The translations under genes and the position numbers were made by a program. Below, piece by piece: positions 1 through 11,305 of a DNA stretch of 64,000 nucleotides. The stretch comes from Cucumis sativus (Eukaryota; Streptophyta; Magnoliopsida; Cucurbitales; Cucurbitaceae). Position 1 is the first letter of the stretch, and each line of letters begins with the position of its first letter. The DNA lies in the NCBI RefSeq assembly GCF_000004075.3, contig NC_026660.2, forward strand, positions 6,262,001 to 6,326,000. Reading direction: 5' to 3'. The notes under the pieces are model-generated. The model saw only the letters and a program-made list of their open reading frames with translations, was not told where the DNA came from and did no database searches.

Positions 1-2174
1 TCTCAAGTGTAGGGTTGCAGCAGATTCTAAAATAGAAGAACTCTGCACTGAGGCCATTGTGCGTGGATTAAGATCCATACCACTTGCATCAGAATTGACA
101 ATTCGTAGCCTAGGGTCCCTGCTTTTCGCTAAAGGCTTTACTGTTGGATTAGACACAGAGCTTGGAGGAGCAACATTTAGAGGACTAATCAGTACTCTAG
201 TGCTGGAACTATCCATGTTAGGGAAAAGACCTGTGGATACATTAGAAGCGGAATTTGACTTTTGACCTGGTTTAGAAACATTTGAAGACTTTAAACTTCG
301 GATGATGGAAGAACTAGAAACCTCCCCACCAATATCACCACCCCCATCGTGTTCTTCTGAAGGAGTTGGACTAGGAAGTCTATCAGCCATTGAAAAGGAA
401 CTTCGACCAAACTTCTGTTGATAGGTTGAAACAGCTTTTAGGGCATCAGTTTCATAAGGATGCGATCTAGATCCATCTACAGGAAATGCCATCTTTGTAG
501 GGGCGTTTCCTGATTTTTGGACAGAAAAAATTGTAGGAGCTTCTCTGGTGGGTGATGGAAGACTGTCTGCATCATGATCCTTGTGAAGGTCTAACAGTGG
601 GAGTAAGGGGCCTCTACCCTTTATACTAGATACCCCAGATTGCAGTCCCTCAGATAAGATATTTAAGTTATTTTTTCCCTTAACCCCAAAAGGTATGGAA
701 TCCGAAGCCAACTTATTTGAAGGAGTTAATTGTGAACTAGTACTTGTATACGCAGAATAGAAATCCATATCTTTCACCCCATTAGGTATATGAATCTCAA
801 CCTCTTTAGCACTGCCTCTCATGCTGGGCAAATGGTCGAGGGAATCTGTAGATGGCATTTTGACCTCTACCTGTAGAAAATAGTCAGGCTTTAGCTAGAA
901 CATATCAAAATCTCCTACATAACATAATAACATCATTACACAATAAGGAAAAAGAGAACGGTATACTGTACCGATTTTATCTGCTCGGGAGAAAAGAGAG
1001 GAGGATCGCAATTTTTTACATAAGAAAGCAGCCTATGAACAAAACCAACATCGAATAGTCGTTAGATACTAAACAAGCAGACTAAACCTCCAGATGGAAT
1101 GGAAAATAACGGGCTATGATGAGCAAAAACCTTGACAAATGTTCCTTGTGCTCCTCCTTTTCGCTGAGGTTCATGGAGCAAAACACCTGAGATGAAAATG
1201 TAACATCTCCAGTGTTCATTGTCATAATCATCAATTAATAATATACGTTAAATAAGATTTCCCAGCAAAGGGAAGCTTATTGACTAAACAAAAGAGGGCG
1301 CGAGATTCTTGGGGTGCCTTACGGAATTGATTAAACGAAGAGCAGCATATAATCGTTGAATAAGCGCATCCTTTCTGGGCACTACCTTTCCCTGGAGCAA
1401 TTCCACAAACGTCTCTATAGAACTATGTATTTGGGAGCAAACTTCCTGAAAGGATCTACAAGAAAGAAATCAGACTGTCAATTTTCCAGCAACCCATCGA
1501 TCCAAAACTGAATTAGATCGGTTCACTTACTTCTGGGCGGCGTCGATAGTAACACCATCCAATGTTTTCTGAATAAATTTCAGTAGTTCGTCCAATTCCT
1601 TGGTCTCCAAATCAAACTCCTGACCATTAATATCCATATCACGACTATCGGACAACATTGCTTTAGAGTCAGCAACCTCTTCGACAAACTCCGTATCCAT
1701 ATCAATTTCACCCTCCTCCAATTCACCTTCCTCTTTCTCCCCATTGGCATTATCACAATTCATTTCATCCCCACTATCATCAATCACAACTCTATCCTCT
1801 TCCTTGGTAGTATTACTCCCATCATCCTTTGCATTCCCAAAAGGAGTAGAAGAAGAATGCTTGGATTTCTCATCGAGGTCAGCCTCCATAACAAAAATAT
1901 CATTCAAAGGCTTATTCTGAACTGCCTGTGCCCAAGCAAGATTATACAAACCAGAAGCATAACCATGACGCATGGCAGGATAATTCTTATACAAATCACT
2001 CATGGTCCAAACTCTAGTCTCCCGATTGGAATCTTTAGAAGGTACAACCACCTTAGGAGAAGCAGAAGAATCAAGCTTATTAAAATCCTCTTCACTGATC
2101 TCCTCAACTGAAGCTGTATCAGAGATTTCCCCTTCTTCAACGTCTTCAATTTTAAGAATCTCGTCTTTCCCCAT
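1..2174 (-). CDS. CPL3: RNA polymerase II CTD phosphatase-like 3 (CPL3), 5' part, cut by window edge
   Basis: Exons on the minus strand: 2174-1531, 1455-1323, 1186-1131, 1032-972, and 870 to beyond position 1. All junctions are GT/AG and the phases close. The N-terminus (about 215 residues in exon 1) is strongly acidic, with EEGEISDTASVEEIS near the start and a second EEGELEEGEID run, as in Arabidopsis CPL3. Exon 2 encodes the conserved segment starting SFQEVCSQIH, exon 4 the VKNCDPPLFSPEQIK segment, and exon 5 a long Ser/Pro-rich linker containing KSRDPRLRIVNSDA. CPL3 enzymes remove phosphate from Ser residues of the Pol II C-terminal domain and repress stress, ABA and immune transcription in the nucleus. 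The catalytic FCPH domain and C-terminal BRCT domain should lie left of the window, so catalytic residues cannot be checked. The ATG at 2174 begins MGKDE and fits the family. Confidence 0.93.
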
Positions 2175-5100
2175 TAACCCCCACCACCACCTTAGGGTTT
2201 CTCGGAGAATTTCGACAAATTGTTCAAATCAGATCCAAAAACTACCATAAATAGTATTTACGTTGTTCAAGGACGAAAAATCTTAAAACAAACCGATCTA
2301 TCTCCAAACGAAAATTACACAGAAAACATTAAAAAAAAAAAATTAAATTAAACTTGATTGAAAATCGCAAGTTTCTTTCTTTGGTTCGTTCTTCTTCTTA
2401 GAATCGGATCCAATTAGAGGGAAGAAAAGGAAGTGGGATCTGTATAAAAGCAGAAATTGATTGAATTAAAAAGAAGAAAAGGGAATGAGATCTGTAGAAT
2501 GAGAAAGAAAATGAATTGAGTATGTGAAATTATATAAAGGGGGGATTGAGGATTATTGAGGGGAAGGAGGGAAGTAGAAGATACGAAGAAGAGACTAATA
2601 GTAAGAGGAAAAGGAGAAAAGAAAAAAAAAAAAGGAGGAGGAGGGAAATAATTAATAAATAATAAAAGAAAGAAAGGAAAGAGTGGCGGAATCTAAGAGA
2701 ATGCGGTGTGAATGAAATCCAGCCATACACGTCAGCGATCCGGTAAAGCTTAAATGGCGTGCTCATAATCGCATTTGCTCTCCGCCACTACATATACTTT
2801 TTTTTATATATATTGTTTTTTTGGCTTTAAGGAAGACGTCATCAGTCAGCCCTCAGGTGGCATTGTATTTGTTTCTAAAATCTCACTTTCATTATGGGCC
2901 TCAACATCACACTCTTTTTACTTACTCCTGGCCCAATTCCAATTACCTTTTCTTAACAACAATTAACACCACCTATTATTTAATCATTTCTATTTTATAA
3001 ACTTCGATTATATAATATATAAACTACCATACCTAATTAGTTTCTTAATTTTCTATTACTGTTCATTGTACCCAACTGTTAGCCCAAATAATATTTATTG
3101 TAGCAATTTACCATTGTCTTCCATAATTCTTTCCTCCCATTGTAGTTTGTGTTGAATTGCAAAAGATTTTATAAACCTTTATACGATAGATTGCTTATTT
3201 TAAAGGCCTAACTAGAAATTGATCTAATGTTTAACAACAAATGACGGTCTTACACTTCCACAAGGTCTTGATTGTTTGTTTATCTGGTTCCTCATTGTAC
3301 CATAACAACTATGCTATGTAAAGACTTAGTCTTCTTACTTTTAATTTTGTTACAATGAAGTCTCGTGCTTTTAAAACGGTAACAATTCCGTCTTTGTAGT
3401 TTCAAACTTATAATATTTTAATTACCTTACGCATAAGAAAAAACTAATCAAACTCTACTGTCGATCCTATCATGTATCGATTTAGTGTTTATAATTTATG
3501 ACAAAACTTATTCCTTAGTTTATCAATCGAATTCTTTACAAAATTGAATGAAATGTTGGTACCGTTTTTTTACACAAATGACTAGATTATTACAAGTAAT
3601 GGTAAGATATCATGCATAAATATCATACATGCTAAATAGTTTAGAGATTAAATCATTACAAATTTGAATCGTGTAAACACTAAAATCAATACTGGGTAAG
3701 ATTTGATAACATAAAATTAGTATTTAATACAAAACATTTGAACACACAACACAAACAATAAAAGTTGAAATAAGATGTAAAAGAAATGTATGAGAAAGAT
3801 AGTTCAAACTAAGATGGAGAAAAAATAAAAAGCATTATGATACATGACATGTCATTTGATTTCAAAGATGACTAATAATGCAATTGATGATGTAGTCGTC
3901 AAAGGCTAGGTCGGCATTTATAAATGTACTTGCAGTCCAAAGTATTTAATTATTCGAACTATATGATAATTAATTTTATATCAAGGGGTGCACCTAAAAT
4001 TTTGACTACCTACCATTTTAAATAACAAATTATTTATTTGATTCACACATGTGTAGTATCATAACGACTCCTTAACACTGCTTTCTCACTTTTTGGGCAT
4101 ATATCATATAATAATAACTTAATCAAACACATAAATCACACATATGATCTATACAAATTGTAAATCTATTTAAATCGTTATTAGATTTAGTGTATATCAA
4201 TGATAAATCCATATAAATTTAGAAAAAAAATTGTAAATATTGACATTGGTGAATAGTTGTAAAATAATAGGACCTTCAAATGTTTTATTCGTAGCTACTA
4301 ATATTTTATAATTTTAAAAAAATAATAAAAATGGGCTATTCTTCAATAGTTTTAGCCCACAAATAAAGAGACAACAAGCCCAAGCAAAGGTTGGGTTTCT
4401 TTGGCCAACTAATTTATTTGGGCTTGGCCCAATATTTTCCGTTCGTTCTCTATCAATTCACCCACCATTCTCCTCACTCTTTTAAATACAAATATAGTGC
4501 ATTTTACAAAATGACTCTACCAACACTTCAATGTTTAAAACTATCCTATAGACTATCTTTCTTTATATTATTTTCAAAATAAAACAATGATTTTAATAGA
4601 GCCAATAAATTTGTTGGCTTCTGCATATGTTGATCGTTAAGTTTTTATTTGGCCCATCATAATATTTCAATTTGGAACTTACAAGTTTGTTCTTTATTTT
4701 AATTGTTCAACAGTTCTTAAAATTTATGTTCATCCAAGGTCACAATGGTAACTAGAAAAAAGGTGTTAATCTAGTAAAATTGAGAAGAATTTTATTAGCC
4801 AACAACAACTTAACTCAATCGTATACGTATATATACGTACCAAAATTCATATACATAACTTACTAGCATAATTTATGATGAATTCTTCCTAAGTTTCTAT
4901 TTTCCTTTACAATATTTACTGTACAGACAAGCAAGTTAACTATTCAATAACGTTATACAAAATTAATGAAACTTTTGAAGTCTATAAGTGACAACAAACT
5001 CCTATTAAATGTATTATAACAAAATTAAAACAACTACGTGCATATATAACTGTATCATAGTTAGAAATATACACTTAAAAAGTTGATTACAATCAAGATT

Positions 5101-5703
5101 TTGTTGGTTAGTTTATTTTTAAACAAGTTTATGAACCAACTAAAATCATAGAGTTTATTTGTTTGAATCCAAAATCGTGCAAATTTGGAGTAAGTTGATA
5201 GAATTTATTAACACTTAAAAGCATAGCGCTAACTTAACGATAGTTGACATTCAATCTTTACTCTTTTTTTTTTTACGTCAAATGTACAAATCTTCCTACT
5301 CCGCTTATTCAAGAAACGAAGTGCAAGAGTAAATGAAAAAAATAACAAAAAGATAACAATTAAGTTAGTGATAAACAAAGAAGAATGTTTGGAGAAAAGA
5401 CAAGTTGGATTATAGATGAGAAAACGATAATTACAATTAAGATGAAAAGGTGGGGATGTGATATGATCATAATTTAATTCCTAAACTAAGAAAGGGATGG
5501 TGTGTGGAGGGGTAAAGAGTATAATGTAAATCAATTAAAGTCAGAAAATCCATCCTATTCCTAGCTTAGGGATATATATTTGGATGTTGGGATAAAAAGA
5601 AACTGAAGGAGTGAAAAAGAGATTAGATATATCTAGATTAATTAGAGAAATAATAATGATATAATATGATGATAACAATGGGATTATATATTATAGGAAT
5701 TAA
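2175..5703. other. CPL3 5' UTR and promoter, then AT-rich intergenic DNA
   Basis: The first roughly 350 bp upstream of the CPL3 start hold purine-rich runs that fit a 5' UTR read on the minus strand. Around 4420-4440 there is a GGCCCAA-type motif. The rest is AT-rich without an open frame of coding character. The final part should contain the 3' UTR of the LAX2-like gene, which ends at 5704. Confidence 0.5.
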
Positions 5704-7515
5704 TTAAGAAGGAGAATTAGGAGAATTAGGGGTTGGAGGAATAATGGCATAGTGAAGAACCATAATGTGATCAATAGTTGAGGAATTTGGAAGCAAAGTG
5801 GTAAGAGCTGAGTCTTTAGAGCACCAAATTTTATCCCTAATATGCTGCATTGTCAAGCAACCTTCAAGCTTTTCCCCTCTACATCTCATCTCAATCTGAA
5901 AAAAAGAAAAAAAAATACCGTCAATAATCTAAATCAAGAATTAAACGATGAACTCACTGTACGTAAAACTTTATTTACAACAACTTTATAAGTCTAGAGT
6001 TAGTAAATCAAAGTTATATTCGTAAAATACAATTACTCGATAAATATAAAAAGTTGTAAAAGATAAAATAGCTTTTAAAAACAAGTTGAAGCTAATATGG
6101 GTAGGGTTGAGTTGAAAAACAAGTTGAAGCTAATATGGGTAGGGTTGAATTGATGAGTTGCGAGACGGTATCGCCGCTGCCCGGGGCAGCAGAAAAGGAA
6201 AAAGAAAAGAGAGAGGGTGACCGAAACCCTAATGAATAAAAGGACCCACCAACCTCAATATATATTGCGCCCATTCCCCACTTCGTATCATCAAAATCTT
6301 CATCTCATGCTCATGCATGTCTCTTTCACATTCCTAATTCCTCAAATATATTCCTCTTTTTCTCCTTTTCTTTTTCCATCAAATTTAAAGTTTATAAATA
6401 AATCCAACCCTAAACTTTTCTCCTCCTTAATTATTGTGTTGATATGAGTTTTTATATATATATATAATATACAATATTATTCCTCATGTTTATTTTCAAC
6501 GACCCATGAATCATTCCATCCTATTATTATTATTGTTATTGTTATCTCTCTCCAATGTTATTGGTTAGATGAGAAAAACACACTAGAGAGAGAAAGGTTT
6601 TGATTGAAACTTTTGAAGGAAAAGAAATCAGCAAATGGAAATGGAAAGAAGAAGAAGAAGATGGTGAGGTGGGAAAGACGAAAGCATGACGTAAGAAAAT
6701 GAGGAATAGTCAATCCATGGAAGGTTGTAGGTAATAAGATTATACACCACGTGGGATTTTCCTGGCCCTACGATGATGATCTTTCATCTCATCTCATCCC
6801 TTCCCTTCTACTTCACCACCACCTTTTTTCTTTCTTTCTTTTTTCACAATTTAATTCGATCATTTGTATTTTTCAAAAGAAAAAGAAAAAGAAAACCATG
6901 AGCATTTTCCATGCATATGCTGTCCAATCCTTATATAAAATACGTAGTTGGCACGTAGAAATATAAAATTATAAAAATACTATGGATTCAGCCAAAGCTT
7001 ATATTATTATTTATTCTGACCTAAAATACATACCAATATAAACATATATATCCATTATTCACTTCAATATATAATAAGAAACATAAACTATATGATAATC
7101 TATTGTCTAATTAATGTTCATAGAATAAAAAACCTAGGCTGCTCTACGCACCAATAACAACAAACCCCAACTAACTAATCAATTGCATTATTGTTACCTA
7201 ATTAAACACAACATAAACAAACCAATGAAAATGAATCACCACAATGATCATTAAAAAAAAAAACAAATAATCAGACTTTACTATGTGATTAATATAAGTC
7301 AACTCAAAGTTATGTCCAAAATGTATTAACCAATAATTGAGGTTTAAGTTTAGATTTGAGTGTGTTATGTAAATGGGTGAAGTTCAACTTATTCATTAGG
7401 ATTTATTTGTTTTAGTATACACATTTTACCTGAAGTTTATGAGGAAGAATTATAAAAATACTATACCTTCAGCAGGGGACTTGAGTTTTTCTTTTGCATT
7501 TTTCTATTGTGGGTT

Positions 7516-7549
<34 letters not shown>

Positions 7550-10500
7550 GAAAATATACATTATTGTGGGTTGAGAATTAAGAAAGTGATTTAATCCTAA
7601 TTAGTCAACCATCCTAAGTCTTCTATCTCTCTCTTTCACGCTATGAATAGAATAAGGCAATCCAATAGCTGTCTGTTCATGACATGAAGAGCATGCAATA
7701 AGACCAACAACAGAAAACAAAAACTGTATGCATTATTAATAAATCAATAATTAGAGTTGACTGCTAATTAAACAATAATAATGTTTACATACAGGTTTAT
7801 GAGTAGTTTAATCAAATGGAATGTCTGGGTATGTCACATACATAATCCTCACTAATCATACATATGTGTTATAATTTTTAATAAAACTAAGGGACAGCTG
7901 GCTTGACATCAACATATGTATACACATAATAATTAAGAAATTTAATTTTGTTAATAAAGACAAATGTAATGATCCTTCCTTCATTATTTTCTATCCTCAA
8001 ATATTGTTGTCTCAAGGGTATAGTAGCCATGTCGAAAGAATGAATGCATATAATATATAAAATCTCATACAACATAAACTTATTTAGTTTTCTTTTGGAT
8101 ATGATTGGATAATCTTTGAATTAATTAAAAAAAATACTAGTCCTTTTTTTTAAAAAAAAACACATAATATACATTATATTAGCTCAAGTTTGTCTCATTT
8201 TTGGTTTGATGCTTTTATAAATTACCCATTTAAGAACAAACCTCAATTCAAGCATCATTATGATCATGGGGAATAAACTAAACATGTGTGTTTGTGCGTG
8301 TATGTATTACATCACATGGTCATGCATGCATGTTTCTTCTAAATTACATGTATAATTCTCTCTTTAATTAGGATTACAAATATCACCTTCAAAAGTTCAA
8401 AACATCACTAGTAATAAAATAAAATAAAAACGTCAATCACCTTATAATTAAACCAATCCTCCACAATTAAGATATAGTTTGATCAATCATTTGTCTTCCT
8501 TAAGTTAAGTTTATGACTAAACAACTAAAACAAGAAGTTCTTGAGTTTTATAATCAACTTATCTCCCACATTTTCAAAATCCAAACTAAGTTTTAGAACC
8601 AATAAGAAAAAAAAGGGACAACGATCACAAATAATCAAGAAATCACTAAACGTGCAAAAGGACAGAAGAATTGAGGAGTTTTTCACAAGACATGATTTAA
8701 TAACCCTTTTTTTCCTCTTTTAAAACCCAAAAGAAATTAAATTAAGAATATGCATGGATTGCAAATGAAATAAAAAGGGGAGGAAATAGTAACAAAAGAA
8801 AGAAAGGGTCCCTTCAATTGCATGCTATTTTGGTAAAGATCAAATGAATGTAGAAATAAATTTGAAATATATGATAAGTGATATGTATAAAGAGAAAAAT
8901 ACTTGCGTTCGTGCGAAACTAAGGTAACTTTAGGCACAAATAATGAAAAAAAATATAAAACTTAAAAAAATAAAATTATAATGCGTAGGAAGAAAACTTT
9001 TAGGGCAATGCAATTATTAGGGAAGAAGACATATAATAGTGGGTATTTCATCATCAAGTGTAAATAAGAAGCAATATAATGCAACAAATTTTTTCATTGC
9101 CCATTTAAAATCATTCATATACTAAACTATATATAATAAAACCTCCATTTATCAATCAACATACACATACTTTAGCTACGTATAACTAAACTATATAATA
9201 ATTCATGTGTATAAAGACAGCTAAAGTTATTAGAATTGAATAAGACTGCAATCTTTAAACTCTATATAAACTTAACTACATCTATGTCTAGGCATTTGAG
9301 TATTTTTTACAACTCTTTTCATGAGTTAAACAGTAGTTTTGGCCAAGAACTTATTACTTTCTGTATCTTTTTCTTCTTTTTTTTGTCTTTTCGATTGTTT
9401 TAAGGTTCTTGCTTTGGTTGTTCGCTAAATACAGTTGATGAACAGCTATGAAATAACAAAGAAAGTAGTTTTCATTCTTAAAATAGAAAAAAATAGCAAC
9501 CCTTCTTCCAAAGTTTTATTAAGTTTATAGTTAAATTGTAACTTAAGGTTATTTTTTCTATACTCATTTTCTTCTAGGTTTTGGGAAAGGGAGCGGTTGT
9601 TGGTTAGTGTATTTGTTTTTATTTAATCCCATCATTTTTAATTGAATTTGTTTACTTTATACCATTTTTTTTTCAAGTTACAAGAGAAACACCCAAAAAA
9701 AAAAATCCATAACGAACCAGACATGAAAGCTTGTGCCCCAAATTTTAGAAAGAAAGAAAGAAAAAAAAAAAAAAGGACCCAATTCCCTAGATATCGACAA
9801 GACAAAAGCTTTTCTTCTCAATCACACCCATATATTTCTAAAATTAATACTACAAAAAGTTCAAGTTTTTTTGTTGTGTTTTTGTAAAGTGTAATGTAAT
9901 GTAAAAGAAAACCCTCTTATATAAATGTATATTTTGGTTGTGATGTTTCTTTCATGTTGTTTAAGTTTGATTTATGAATAAGAAATGAACAAAAACGTTA
10001 TTTTGAGAAATTTCAGCAAAGTAAGTTAAATTTTATAAATACCTCTAATTCATTGTCCAATCTGAGCTTTTTCATCAAGTACTTGATTAGTAATCGAACT
10101 GTCATCTTTCCATCCCTTCACAAAAAGATGAAAATTAATTATGAGTTATACTTAATTCAAGTAAAATGATACTCAAATTTTGAAAAACAAGCATTTGCAA
10201 ATAAAACCCACATGCTAATTTTGTTAATTAACAAAGATCCAATTCTAAGTAAGGTAAAAGGAAAAAAGGAATCAATACTTGATTCTCAAGTAGCTGGATC
10301 TGTGAGGCAACACTGGTTGTTTTCCTCTGCATTGCAAAAATCAAACCAAAAATAGAAAAAAATATCATCAAATTAACTTTATAAAAAAAATAACTAAAAG
10401 GCGGAGAAAAATGGAAGATCTTTTAGTAGTACAAGATTGTAACGAAAATCAAATACGGATTGTGACAAAATATGTAAAGAAGATATTTGAGGGTGTAATT

Positions 10501-11209
10501 AGATTGAGTTTTCTTACTGGTTTAATTCCAATGGTTGAAGAGAAAACCAAATCCCAGAATGAGGGCGGCGAGGAGGGTCGATAACCCTAACAGCATCGGA
10601 GCTAGATCCGGCGGCGGCGGCGGCGGTGGCAGCGACTAAATCAAGTCCAGGGTGGAGTTGAAAGGGAGTTGAAAAGTATGGACCAAAAGGAATAAAAGAA
10701 GAAGAACAATTAGAAGAAGAAGAGTTATGAGATGAAATAGGTCTAAACGTCCAATTAAGCTCCGGTGGCGGCGGTGGAGGCAAAACCAACGCCGGAGTAG
10801 GAGAAAAATTTCCAACGACTCCCAACGACGACTCATTCGATTTCGAAACCCCGTCGGAGGGTAATAAATCAACCTCTGTCAAGCCAAAGCGAAACCCTGG
10901 TGGTTGTTGGTGATGGTGGTGGTGATGGTTGTGGACGACGACGTCAGGGGTGGTAGCACCGATGCTAAGACGAAGCCAACTCTTATCGGCGACGACGGCG
11001 GAGTCATGAAGAGTTAGATCCTTAGAAGTAGAAGAGTTTTGGTTGGTTGTTGAATCATGATCTTGAAGAGGAAAGAGATGATGTTGATGATGATGAGAAT
11101 TATTGTTATTATTATGGAAACCCTCAAAATGACTCATGAGAGGAAAACTTGGAGAGAAGAGATTAAAAGGAAAGGAAGAAGGAGGAGGAGCATAAGTAGG
11201 AGGAACCAT
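5704..11209 (-). CDS. LAX PANICLE 2-like nuclear protein with C-terminal ubiquitin-like (RAWUL-type) domain
   Basis: Four exons: 11209-10518, 10326-10279, 10115-10043 and 5895-5704, giving 334 residues. Exon 1 carries low-complexity Pro, Asn, His and Ser runs, the motif SWLRLSIG, and near its end VIDPPRRPHSGIWFSLQP, which is diagnostic of this plant-only family. Exons 2-4 encode the domain beginning YLRIKDGKMTVRLLIKYL, continuing RCRGEKLEGCLTMQHIRDKIW and ending TIDHIMVLHYA; it resembles the ubiquitin-like RAWUL fold of DRIP-type RING proteins, but no RING is present. In rice (LAX2) and maize (BARREN STALK2) members act in the nucleus in axillary meristem formation, with a bHLH partner. The function here is inferred from the family. 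The third intron (5896-10042) is about 4.1 kb and splits the domain. Confidence 0.87.
6077..6152. repeat. Tandem duplication of a 38-bp unit
   Basis: Copy 1 is 6077-6114 and copy 2 is 6115-6152. They are adjacent head to tail and differ at one base near the 3' end (GAGTTG versus GAATTG). It lies in the large intron of the LAX2-like gene, close to its last exon, and is probably a recent slippage or duplication event. Confidence 0.85.
7505..7576 (-). mobile_element. Severely 5'-truncated retroposon scar with 15-bp target-site duplications
   Basis: The 15-mer TATTGTGGGTTGAGA occurs at 7505-7519 and again, identical, at 7562-7576. Between them are a run of 29 T (7521-7549) and about 12 further bases. 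On the minus strand this reads as target duplication, short body, poly(A), target duplication, which is the signature of target-primed reverse transcription. The body is too short to assign to a LINE, SINE or mRNA. It lies in intron 3 of the LAX2-like gene. Confidence 0.6.
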
Positions 11210-11274
11210 TTGTGGTTCATGTGATCAGGTGGATCTCAAAGCAAATAGCAGCCATACTGAGAGGGAAGGGACTT

Positions 11275-11299
<25 letters not shown>
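11275..11299. repeat. (TA)n microsatellite just upstream of the LAX2-like gene
   Basis: A run of about 12 TA units starts 66 bp upstream of the ATG at 11209. It sits in the likely 5' UTR or core promoter and may itself contain the TATA region. Confidence 0.8.
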
Positions 11300-11305
<6 letters not shown>

